NCBI GenBank assembly: GCA_023139025.1
Contig: JAGLOH010000112.1
Span: forward strand, 1 to 7,029
Origin: Candidatus Heimdallarchaeota archaeon
Lineage (GTDB): Archaea > Asgardarchaeota > Heimdallarchaeia > Heimdallarchaeales > Heimdallarchaeaceae
Direction: 5' to 3'
DNA: 7,029 nucleotides
Positions within the stretch are counted from its first letter, which is position 1, and each line of letters opens with the position of its first letter. The notes under the pieces were generated by a model. The model searched no databases. It was not told the origin of the DNA and worked only from the letters and a program-made list of their open reading frames with translations. Positions 1 to 5,956 of this stretch are shown one piece after another. The position numbers were made by a program, and so were the translations under genes.

Positions 1-1177
1 CCCTAACTTCATTTAAGGATAAAACGTGTTGATCTATCAATTGCAAACCACTCTCATTTAAATCATTAGCTAAGTTTCGAACAGTATCTCTTGCATCTTG
101 GAGAGGAGCCTCAACTAACTTTTTCCCTTTACCCAATTTCATCATAGTAGAGCCTTCTAGACCATTTAAAGCTTCAGCAATTTTTGAAGACAAAAAGTTT
201 GTCTGTCTGTCGATTTGTTCAACACTTCTTCTAAGCTCTTGAGTCTGTTTAATCTGGTCAGAGAAAATGTTGTTTACTTCAGAAGAGAGTTCTTCAACTA
301 CTTTTTTCGATTCTAAGTTCCATGCACTATAAGATTCTTGCCAAATTCTATTATAATTCTCGAGGAAGGATTCTTGAGTTTCAGTCACATCATTAACAAG
401 ATCTTTGAGTGCATTATCCAAATCCGGAGCTAGTTTTTCTAGAAATTCCTTATGATTCTCTGTATGTGAACCTAAACCATTGTTAATAATCTGTGTTAGA
501 TTTTCAAAAGAACTTTGTATTTTTTCTTCAGTTGTTTGGACTAAAACATCACTATTATGTTTTGCTGTGTGATGGAACTGTTTTACAAAAGCATTAAGTT
601 CTTGCACAAAAGTTTCCAACTGTGTAGAAAACAGGAAGGGCTGATCCATTACTTGAGTCAGATACCCAGTTACTTCTTGTTCTGTTTCAGTTATGAAATC
701 AGAAGCTGAGTTTTCAGTTTGTTCGCTATGCTCAACATATTGCTGGAATAGCGCTTCTACTACTTGTTTAATTAAACCACTAACTACGTGAATGTCAAAA
801 ACAGAACCTTCACCAGTTAATTCTAAAGTCCCTCCAAATTTGGTTTTCTTTTCTCTATACTCTTCCTTTGCACCTTTTAAGGCATTTATTACTCCATCTA
901 AGGAGTACAAAGCGTCTTTTTCTATAATTATGTATTCTTTAAGAAAGGGGAGCATAGCAAAGTACTGAGGGGTTTTTCCTGCTGTTTTCTTCAAGAAACC
1001 CAATTCTTCCAAATTCTTAACTGATTGAATGAGGGTAAGGGGATCTAAACCTGTTACTACTAGTAATTCACCTATAGTTACTTTTCCTAACCCAAGTGTA
1101 GCAGAATACACTTTTATATCAATTTCATTAAAACCTATACGAGTTAACAGTGGGGGTAGTATCTCGATTCTTGACAT
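1..1177 (-). CDS. TrmB-like winged-helix protein with long helical/coiled-coil region (C-terminus cut off by window edge)
   Basis: The reading frame is open from an ATG at 1177 to the left edge, giving 392 residues with no stop, so the gene continues outside the window. Residues 8-80 look like a TrmB-type winged helix: a helix with R13-I-G-F (compare the family's LG-L-T-E start), then I21-K-V-Y-S, a G-K-V-T-I-G-E-L-L turn-helix near 31-39, a recognition helix ending N55-L-E-E-L-G, and a wing with K-T-P-Q-Y-F. From about residue 135 to 345 the chain is rich in E, Q, K, N and hydrophobics without glycine-rich motifs, which suggests long helices or coiled coil. No signal peptide or membrane segment is seen. 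TrmB family members are usually sugar-responsive regulators, but no sugar-binding domain is visible here, so that role is not claimed. It lies 122 nt after endonuclease III on the same strand. The family call is moderate; function is unknown. Confidence 0.75.
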   Translation of the reverse strand, partial: MSRIEILPPLLTRIGFNEIDIKVYSATLGLGKVTIGELLVVTGLDPLTLIQSVKNLEELGFLKKTAGKTPQYFAMLPFLKEYIIIEKDALYSLDGVINALKGAKEEYREKKTKFGGTLELTGEGSVFDIHVVSGLIKQVVEALFQQYVEHSEQTENSASDFITETEQEVTGYLTQVMDQPFLFSTQLETFVQELNAFVKQFHHTAKHNSDVLVQTTEEKIQSSFENLTQIINNGLGSHTENHKEFLEKLAPDLDNALKDLVNDVTETQESFLENYNRIWQESYSAWNLESKKVVEELSSEVNNIFSDQIKQTQELRRSVEQIDRQTNFLSSKIAEALNGLEGSTMMKLGKGKKLVEAPLQDARDTVRNLANDLNESGLQLIDQHVLSLNEVR

Positions 1178-1240
1178 ATTATCAGCCTTTTTTTAACTAT
1201 ACTAAGTAGATTTAGTTTACTACATAAATTTTATTGCAGT

Positions 1241-1254
1241 AAAAAAATAATTTA
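1241..1254 (-). terminator. Possible T-rich terminator of the endonuclease III gene
   Basis: Read on the minus strand, a run of seven T lies 52-58 nt after the endonuclease III stop codon, within a longer T/A-rich stretch. Archaeal transcription often ends at such T tracts without a strong hairpin. No convincing hairpin precedes it. The call rests on the T run alone. Confidence 0.3.
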
Positions 1255-1299
1255 TCTTGCTTAAAAAGAATATACAAAAGGCAACATCGTTTTTATCGC

Positions 1300-1950
1300 T
1301 TAATCGATTTCCACACCATTTTTAGGACAATAAGATTGCAAAAAACATTCGATACATTGGGGATTTTGTGCTTTGCAGATAGCTCTACCATGGGAGATAA
1401 GTAGATGAGTAATTCTCCCCCATTTCTCCTGTGGAATTATTTCCATCAAATCCTTTTCTATTTTGATAGGTTTAATTTTATTTGTCAAACCCAATCTGAA
1501 GGATATACGTTGTACGTGGGTATCAACAGCAATCCCCTCATGAATTTCAAACCAATCATTTAAAAGAACATTTGCAGTTTTCCGTCCTACACCAGTTAAT
1601 TTGGTTAATTCCTGCAAGGATGTTGGAATTTTAGAATCATATTTTTTGATCAATTCTTTTGACATCTCATGAATGAATTTTGCTTTGTTCCTATATAATC
1701 CAACTTTAGAAATGGCTTGCTCAATTTCTATAATAGATGCACTTGCAAAAGCTTGGGGGTCTGGAAAAGTGGAAAATAATTCCTTAGTTACAGAATTAAC
1801 TTGTTTGTCTGTACTCTGTGCACTTAGAATAGTAGAAACTAATAGCTGATAAGGAGAAGTATAATTAGTTAATCCACCTTTAAATGTAGGATAGTATTCC
1901 TCTAGTTTTCCTAAAAGCAATATAGTTCTTTTCTTTAATGAAGTGCTCAT
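1300..1950 (-). CDS. nth: Endonuclease III (HhH-GPD DNA glycosylase/AP lyase)
   Basis: This 216-residue protein is a base excision repair enzyme that removes oxidised pyrimidines and cuts at abasic sites. The helix-hairpin-helix is at about 117-127 (L-T-G-V-G-R-K-T-A), with the catalytic lysine K124 and the catalytic aspartate D143 in V-D-T-H-V-Q-R. The L-S-A-Q-S-T-D segment near residue 45 is the conserved family signature. Cysteines C192, C199, C202 and C208 have the exact C-x6-C-x2-C-x5-C spacing of the 4Fe-4S cluster. Length is normal for the family. The frame stays open upstream to 2067, but that 39-residue extension is an AT-driven hydrophobic stretch absent from the family. A TATA-like box sits 27 nt before the ATG at 1950, so that start fits a leaderless transcript. 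All expected active-site residues are present. Confidence 0.96.
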   Translation of the reverse strand: MSTSLKKRTILLLGKLEEYYPTFKGGLTNYTSPYQLLVSTILSAQSTDKQVNSVTKELFSTFPDPQAFASASIIEIEQAISKVGLYRNKAKFIHEMSKELIKKYDSKIPTSLQELTKLTGVGRKTANVLLNDWFEIHEGIAVDTHVQRISFRLGLTNKIKPIKIEKDLMEIIPQEKWGRITHLLISHGRAICKAQNPQCIECFLQSYCPKNGVEID

Positions 1951-1972
1951 CAAAGAAGAAGAAGAGATATGT

Positions 1973-1981
1973 AATTTATAT
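1973..1981 (-). promoter_or_regulatory. TATA-box promoter of endonuclease III
   Basis: On the minus strand the sequence ATATAAATT is centred about 27 nt upstream of the ATG at 1950 and is preceded by an A-rich stretch that could be a BRE. This is the archaeal TATA-to-start distance, so transcription would begin at or next to the start codon. There is no Shine-Dalgarno motif before that ATG, which agrees with a leaderless mRNA. Confidence 0.55.
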
Positions 1982-2230
1982 GTTTTTAAAAGACAGAAAC
2001 TAAAAATCACTAGTATAATTCTTAAAATAATTGACACTTTAAAAAAAGAAAATAAAAATAGAATCAATCATCTCATAAGGTTCTCATTAGTAGATTCATG
2101 GATTGATGTATTTTCACTCCCCAAATAGTAAAGATAGAACTATTTTTTCTTTTTCTTATCTAAGCCACAAATTGCTGTAAATAGTGTTAGATATATCCAA
2201 GAAACATATACGCAAAGAAATATCAAATAG

Positions 2231-2238
2231 TTTAAATA
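2231..2238 (+). promoter_or_regulatory. Upstream TATA-like box of the Rab-like GTPase gene
   Basis: TTTAAATA lies about 46 nt before the ATG at 2281. Transcription from it would start near 2262 and give a short leader that includes the GGGG Shine-Dalgarno-like motif at 2269-2272, which is 8 nt before the ATG. It competes with the second box at 2250. Confidence 0.35.
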
Positions 2239-2249
2239 GTATCCAAGAC

Positions 2250-2257
2250 TATAAATT
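2250..2257 (+). promoter_or_regulatory. Downstream TATA box of the Rab-like GTPase gene
   Basis: TATAAATT is centred about 27 nt before the ATG at 2281. At the usual archaeal distance this would place the RNA start at the start codon, giving a leaderless message. It is the better match of the two boxes in front of this gene. Confidence 0.5.
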
Positions 2258-2280
2258 ATTTGTATAAAGGGGAATATAGA

Positions 2281-2850
2281 ATGGGCGCAGGACAACGGAA
2301 AATCTTCAAAATCACACTACTTGGAGACGGAGCAGTTGGCAAGACAAGTCTTCGAAAAACCTATCTAGGTGAGGGTTTTAAAGATGGCTACTCTATGACA
2401 ATTGGGGCTGACTTCGCTGTTAAACGATTAAGAATAGATGACCAAGATTTTGTTGCTCAGATTTGGGATCTCGCAGGACAACAGAGATTCTCAGCTGTTC
2501 GTGAAGTTTACTATCGTGGAACATCTGGATGTTTATTAGTTTTTGATATTTCTCGACGTTCAAGTTTTGAAAATATTCCATCTTGGATAGCAGAACTTCT
2601 AAAGAACAATAGTAATAGAGTTGTACCAATAGTTCTCATAGGCAATAAAAGCGATCTTCGAGCTACAGCTAAGGATCCAATTATGCGAGAACAATCTGAA
2701 GAATATGCTCGCAGTCTTTCAGCTTGGTCAGGCTTTACGGTTCCTTATATCGAAACCTCTGCCAAAACTGGTGAAAATGTTGATGAAGCATTTAAGACCT
2801 TGTTAAAAAATATTGTTTTATTTTACGAAAAGTTATATGCTCAACAATAA
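2281..2850 (+). CDS. Rab/Ras-like small GTPase
   Basis: This is a 189-residue GTP-binding switch protein of the Ras superfamily, closest by eye to the Rab/Ras branch. All five G motifs are present: P-loop G15-D-G-A-V-G-K21-T22-S, switch I threonine T40 in T-I-G-A-D-F, G3 W62-D-L-A-G-Q67, G4 N122-K-S-D125, and G5 S160-A-K162. Q67 matches the catalytic glutamine of Ras/Rab. The segment Y-Y-R-G-T-S-G-C-L-L-V-F-D-I is strongly Rab-like. There is no C-terminal cysteine or CaaX box (it ends Y-A-Q-Q), so prenyl anchoring is not expected; the last helix could act in binding instead. The start at 2281 is preferred over an in-frame TTG at 2260 because GGGG precedes it by 8 nt and a TATA box by 27 nt. 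It converges on an operon that includes a Roadblock protein, a common partner class for such GTPases. Confidence 0.95.
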   Translation: MGAGQRKIFKITLLGDGAVGKTSLRKTYLGEGFKDGYSMTIGADFAVKRLRIDDQDFVAQIWDLAGQQRFSAVREVYYRGTSGCLLVFDISRRSSFENIPSWIAELLKNNSNRVVPIVLIGNKSDLRATAKDPIMREQSEEYARSLSAWSGFTVPYIETSAKTGENVDEAFKTLLKNIVLFYEKLYAQQ

Positions 2851-2854
2851 GTAA

Positions 2855-2878
2855 TTTCTTTTCCTTTTCTTTTGTTTG
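2855..2878 (+). terminator. Pyrimidine-rich terminator after the GTPase
   Basis: Just after the GTPase stop the plus strand has four T runs of 3-4 bases broken by single or double C within about 24 nt, in the 28-nt gap between two convergent genes. This resembles archaeal T-rich terminators. There is no hairpin. The minus strand here is A-rich, so it would not serve the opposing operon. Confidence 0.4.
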
Positions 2879-3682
2879 TTACTGATTATTATTGATTCGT
2901 ATATTCATTGTATCCTCATCAAATTCAGCATGAAGGGAAACGGTTCCATCTTCATTTACATTTAAAATTTTCATCTGTTCTAGCTCTGAAATATACTTCT
3001 TTGTTTGTGAAAGAGAAACCCCAAGTACAAAAGACAGCTGAATTGGAGCAATTACGCCCATTCTTCTAAGAAGATTTATGATGTTAAATCTTGGATCAGT
3101 GGTTACTATTCTTTCTAGAATATTTTTTTGTTTCATCCATTTATCCATATCTTCTTTGATTTTCTCCATTTCATCTTCTAATTTCTTTTTTTCTGCCTCA
3201 ATCGCAACAACTTGGTCTGATAACTCATAAATTAACGATTCTCTTTCTTCTAGAAGTAGATTTAGCATATCTTTTTCTCTTTGAAACTCCTCTAAAAAAC
3301 CAGCGTCCATATTCTCGCCACTTTCGGTAGCATCATTAGATTTTCTTTGAATCATCCTTGTATCATGTTGATATGGAGATACTGAGAACATGCTTGATAA
3401 GAAATTGAACAATCGGAAGAATTCTGATTTCATCTCAGCTATTACTACTTCTGAAGAGTTTTCCAGAAGCTCACTAACATACTGTATTGCGGGATCTAGT
3501 TCTAGAGTTGAAATTTGATTTTTTTTCTTGGCTCTTTCCGCTTTAGCTTCTTTTTTTCTTGGTGATTTGAGATTTTCCTTTAATTCTTCAACTTCTTCAG
3601 AAAGCCTTGATATTTCTGTATCAATTTCTTGAAATTCATCATCCTCAGATTTTTTCTCATAAAGGTTTTCCATCGAAATCAT
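2879..3682 (-). CDS. Coiled-coil protein with C-terminal winged helix, third gene of the Roadblock operon
   Basis: This is a 267-residue protein that I do not recognise by name. Residues 15-60 are charged and heptad-like, with a lysine/arginine-rich patch at 41-55. Residues 65-105 look like a small helical segment. A long coiled coil spans about 130-195. Residues 195-255 look like a winged helix: N-I-I-N-L-L-R-R-M-G, then I-Q-L-S-F-V-L-G-V-S, a helix with Q226-T-K-K-Y-I-S-E-L-E, and a short wing N-E-D-G-T-V. There is no membrane segment. The ATG at 3682 directly abuts the stop of the preceding gene (TAG then ATG), so translation is probably coupled. A second ATG at 3673 has GATGAT just before it, at the same spacing as the GGTGAT motif of the Roadblock gene, and could be the true start. 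It could bind DNA, or use the winged helix for protein contacts. Confidence 0.82.
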   Translation of the reverse strand: MISMENLYEKKSEDDEFQEIDTEISRLSEEVEELKENLKSPRKKEAKAERAKKKNQISTLELDPAIQYVSELLENSSEVVIAEMKSEFFRLFNFLSSMFSVSPYQHDTRMIQRKSNDATESGENMDAGFLEEFQREKDMLNLLLEERESLIYELSDQVVAIEAEKKKLEDEMEKIKEDMDKWMKQKNILERIVTTDPRFNIINLLRRMGVIAPIQLSFVLGVSLSQTKKYISELEQMKILNVNEDGTVSLHAEFDEDTMNIRINNNQ

Positions 3683-4513
3683 CTATATTTTTGCTGTTGA
3701 TTCAATCTTGAAGCCTTCGGATTCAGAGGGTGTAAGATCAAAGTTTTCACTTACATAGGCTACTCCCATTAATTTTGTAATTGCAAAAGTATCTTTTATT
3801 TTGCTTCCGACAGTGCTTCTTGAAAAATCAAATATCCCTTGAGCAGCATTCATTATTATTCTTTCAGCTACAGAATCTAGCACATCTTGAGGTAATAGAA
3901 AGAAATGCACACCACCTATCTTAGTTAAAGACATTATGGTTCCTTTTAGAAATGTGATTAGAGCATTTGAATCTTCATCCAATCTATCTTCTTTCATCCA
4001 CAGTAAATCATCAAAAACACTGAAACATTGTTTACTCTGATTTTCTTTTACATGAAGCATTCTATCAATAATCTTCTTAACATAAGTTTTTCTTTTTACT
4101 TCAATCTTTCCTAGTTTTAGAGAAGATGCCATTGAAGAGCTAGAAAGATCAAACATATTTTCAAAATACCAGTTCTTACCTTCGAAAGGTTTCACATCCC
4201 ACTCATAAGCGTTGAATGAATTCAAAATATGAGAATACGGACGACTACTATGAACATAGAAAATTACATTATCAGAGTTTTGAGCCCAATTCAGAAGAAT
4301 TCTTTGTATAAACAATGTTGGTATCACTGTTTCTGAAGGATATCTTACCAGTATAAGAGATCCTTGAGGTAACCCTTTTCTTGAGGACATCTCCATCCCC
4401 AATTTTTGATCAAGTGATCTTATACCAGTTAGAACTAAATCACCTCTTGTATCCTTTGCGGGGTTTGACTTTCCTATACGTTCTTTCTTTCCAGATGGTG
4501 AGTTCATATCCAT
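3683..4513 (-). CDS. KaiC/RecA-fold protein with degenerate Walker A (probable pseudo-ATPase)
   Basis: This 276-residue protein follows the pattern of archaeal KaiC-like/RecA-fold domains. It has L-T-G-I-R-S-L-D-Q-K-L-G at 28-39, G-L-P-Q-G-S-L-I-L-V at 47-56, a following helix, a strand V83-I-F-Y-V-H, a Walker B-like strand F164-S-V-F-D168-D, and a closing I-T-K-L-M-G strand near 245-250. The P-loop position, where KaiC proteins carry G-P-P-G-T-G-K-T, reads R57-Y-P-S-E-T-V-I-P instead. Both the lysine and the glycines are gone, so ordinary ATP binding is unlikely. The start at 4513 has GAGGA 7 nt upstream; the first 25 residues are basic and probably disordered. It sits 22 nt after the Roadblock gene and abuts the coiled-coil gene, so the three are likely one operon. 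The fold assignment is by pattern only, and function is unknown. Confidence 0.8.
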   Translation of the reverse strand: MDMNSPSGKKERIGKSNPAKDTRGDLVLTGIRSLDQKLGMEMSSRKGLPQGSLILVRYPSETVIPTLFIQRILLNWAQNSDNVIFYVHSSRPYSHILNSFNAYEWDVKPFEGKNWYFENMFDLSSSSMASSLKLGKIEVKRKTYVKKIIDRMLHVKENQSKQCFSVFDDLLWMKEDRLDEDSNALITFLKGTIMSLTKIGGVHFFLLPQDVLDSVAERIIMNAAQGIFDFSRSTVGSKIKDTFAITKLMGVAYVSENFDLTPSESEGFKIESTAKI

Positions 4514-4535
4514 TGAACATTCCTCAAATAATTAA

Positions 4536-5048
4536 CTAAAATTGCTCTAGCTCCCGTAATGCAAGTTCTAAATCCGATATAAATTCATCTTGAACCTTCT
4601 TCTCTTCTTCAATAACAACCGGTTGGGCAGCTACTACAGGTTTAACTTCTGGAGCTGGAACAGGTTTTGCTTCAACGTCCAATATATTTCTGATTTTTTC
4701 TGCAGCTATTTTCATGGTTCTTCTAACCATTCCTAGAGCTACACCGGCATCTGTAATTAAGCACACAACAGTACTTCCACAACTTGCCACTAAAATTAAA
4801 CCATCTGAAAATTCAGAGATAATTATATCAAGCACAGCCAACCCAACATTTGTACCTTGCTGTTCACTGGCTAAGTAAACTGCGCTTGCTATAGCTCCAA
4901 GAGCCTCTGATTCAAATTCATCAAAAGCGAATCTTGAAGAATAGGCCAATGTTAACCCTGTCTTATCAGCTAATATAACGTGATTAATATTAGCATCGCT
5001 TGTTATAATTTCATGAAGTATTGTATTTATTTGGTCAGCACCATACAA
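4536..5048 (-). CDS. Roadblock/LC7 domain protein with linker and C-terminal helix
   Basis: Counted from a TTG at 5048 the protein has 170 residues. Residues 5-122 fit the Roadblock/LC7 fold: helix I-N-T-I-L-H-E-I, strand H23-V-I-L-A-D-K-T-G-L-T, helix E47-A-L-G-A-I-A-S-A-V-Y-L-A-S-E, strands L70-A-V-L-D-I-I-I-S-E and L84-I-L-V-A-S-C, and a last helix ending in I-A-A-E-K-I. Roadblock proteins form dimers that bind or regulate small GTPases. Residues 126-147 are a P/V/A-rich linker, and 148-170 form an acidic amphipathic helix. No ATG opens this frame. TTG at 5048 is chosen because GGTGAT (5058-5053) lies just before it at the spacing used by the S27ae gene in this window; TTG 5060 and GTG 5057 overlap that motif. 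It is first in a three-gene operon aimed at the GTPase. Confidence 0.88.
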   Translation of the reverse strand: MYGADQINTILHEIITSDANINHVILADKTGLTLAYSSRFAFDEFESEALGAIASAVYLASEQQGTNVGLAVLDIIISEFSDGLILVASCGSTVVCLITDAGVALGMVRRTMKIAAEKIRNILDVEAKPVPAPEVKPVVAAQPVVIEEEKKVQDEFISDLELALRELEQF

Positions 5049-5052
5049 GCAA

Positions 5053-5058
5053 ATCACC
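5053..5058 (-). promoter_or_regulatory. Shine-Dalgarno site that decides the TTG start of the Roadblock gene
   Basis: GGTGAT on the minus strand matches the archaeal anti-Shine-Dalgarno end of 16S rRNA. It lies 4 nt before the TTG at 5048, with GGTG 6 nt away. The S27ae gene has AGGTG with the same 6-nt distance to its ATG. The site overlaps the two more upstream candidate starts and so argues against them. Confidence 0.6.
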
Positions 5059-5100
5059 AAGTATTTTATGACATCTCTTAATGTCTATTTGTTGCTTAAT

Positions 5101-5109
5101 ATATTTATA
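5101..5109 (-). promoter_or_regulatory. TATA box of the Roadblock operon
   Basis: TATAAATAT on the minus strand is the strongest TATA match in this intergenic region. Counting about 27 nt puts the RNA start near 5078, giving a leader of about 30 nt that contains the GGTGAT site. A two-codon frame (ATG, one codon, TAA) lies in that leader at 5074-5066. Confidence 0.55.
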
Positions 5110-5227
5110 CTTAATGTCACTTGCATGACAAAACTAGAGAGTTTTCGGGATAGTTAAGAAAATGAATATAGAAAAAAAGGAAAAGAAGAGAGCTTCAGAG
5201 CTAAACCAGAGTGTATCAAGCAACGTT

Positions 5228-5234
5228 TTTAAAT
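5228..5234 (+). promoter_or_regulatory. Possible TATA-like box of triosephosphate isomerase
   Basis: TTTAAAT is centred about 24 nt before the ATG at 5255, slightly closer than the usual distance. No good Shine-Dalgarno motif lies between, so a leaderless message is possible. A 24-codon frame (5162-5236, M-N-I-E-K-K start) runs across it and is probably not coding. Confidence 0.35.
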
Positions 5235-5254
5235 GAGACGTGAAAATTAGCTCC

Positions 5255-5932
5255 ATGGCTAAAATATCATATCCTGTAATTATACTGAATTTTAAGAATT
5301 ACGATCAAACGATTGGGAACAAGGGCCTATATCTTTCCAAGATTGCAGAAGAAGTTGCTAGAGAATTAGGCGTATCAATTGTAGTTTGTCCTCAAACTGT
5401 TGATTTAAGGAAAATCGCAGAAGAGGTTGACATTCCAGTTTTAGCACAGCATGTAGATGCAAATGATTCTGGAAGCTATACAGGAAATAATCTTATTCAA
5501 GCCGTAATGGAAACAGGAGCAATTGGCTCTCTTGTTAACCATTCTGAACACAGATTAAAGTTAGCTGATATTGAGAAAATAGTTGATAAAGCAAATACCC
5601 TAGATTTTTTCACTTGTGTGTGTTCTAATAATCTTCAAACAAGCAAAGCAATAGCCGCCCTTAATCCAGTAGCGTGTGCTATGGAACCACCTGAACTAAT
5701 TGGTAGCGGAGTATCAGTTACTACGCAACCAAGCTTGGTTAAAGACACTATCAAAGCTATATCTGATATTAATTCAAACATTCAACCCTTAGTGGGAGCT
5801 GGAGTTTCGACCAATAAAGATGTTTTTGAAGCTTTGCAATTAGGAGCAAAAGGAGTTCTTTTAGCTTCAGGTTTTGTGAAAGCTAAGGACCCAAAAGAAG
5901 TACTAATAGAAATGGCAAAAGCAGTTTTGTAA
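5255..5932 (+). CDS. tpiA: Triosephosphate isomerase, archaeal type
   Basis: This 225-residue TIM-barrel enzyme interconverts dihydroxyacetone phosphate and glyceraldehyde 3-phosphate in glycolysis and gluconeogenesis in the cytoplasm. The active site is complete: N12 and K14 in L-N-F-K-N-Y, the electrophile H96 in N-H-S-E-H-R, and the base E144 in M-E-P-P-E-L-I-G-S-G. The phosphate-binding end is G181-A-G-V-S-T-N-K-D and G200-V-L-L-A-S-G. About 225 residues is the compact archaeal length, shorter than the bacterial and eukaryotic form at about 250. The ATG at 5255 is preferred; an in-frame GTG at 5240 would add five residues without family support. It is a single gene, transcribed away from the Roadblock operon and towards the ribbon-helix-helix gene. 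Confidence 0.97.
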   Translation: MAKISYPVIILNFKNYDQTIGNKGLYLSKIAEEVARELGVSIVVCPQTVDLRKIAEEVDIPVLAQHVDANDSGSYTGNNLIQAVMETGAIGSLVNHSEHRLKLADIEKIVDKANTLDFFTCVCSNNLQTSKAIAALNPVACAMEPPELIGSGVSVTTQPSLVKDTIKAISDINSNIQPLVGAGVSTNKDVFEALQLGAKGVLLASGFVKAKDPKEVLIEMAKAVL

Positions 5933-5956
5933 ATTCCAGTAAGTAAGAAAAAATTA

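Larger units (their letters stand above)
1951..2280. other. Divergent intergenic region, 330 nt, no supported gene
   Basis: This is an AT-rich region between two divergent genes, endonuclease III (minus) and the Rab-like GTPase (plus). It holds the endonuclease III TATA box near 1977 and two TATA-like boxes before the GTPase (2231 and 2250). A 61-codon plus-strand frame beginning with GTG at 1943 crosses part of it, but it overlaps the endonuclease III promoter and start and has no recognisable domain. I see no tRNA, clear inverted repeat or tandem repeat. Confidence 0.7.

Noticed and set aside
1951..2067. N-terminal hydrophobic extension of endonuclease III as a signal peptide or membrane anchor
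   Set aside because: The enzyme is cytoplasmic and starts at about residue 40 of that frame. A TATA box lies inside the supposed extension, which makes it promoter DNA.
1943..2128. Plus-strand 61-codon frame opposite the endonuclease III start region
   Set aside because: It begins with GTG, overlaps the start and promoter of endonuclease III, has no Shine-Dalgarno site or recognisable domain, and its composition follows the local AT-rich DNA.
2420..2629. Minus-strand 69-codon frame inside the GTPase gene
   Set aside because: It is a shadow of a gene whose own frame carries all five G motifs.
5162..5236. 24-codon frame before triosephosphate isomerase as an upstream peptide
   Set aside because: It contains the likely TATA-like box of the isomerase gene and has no Shine-Dalgarno site or recognisable motif.
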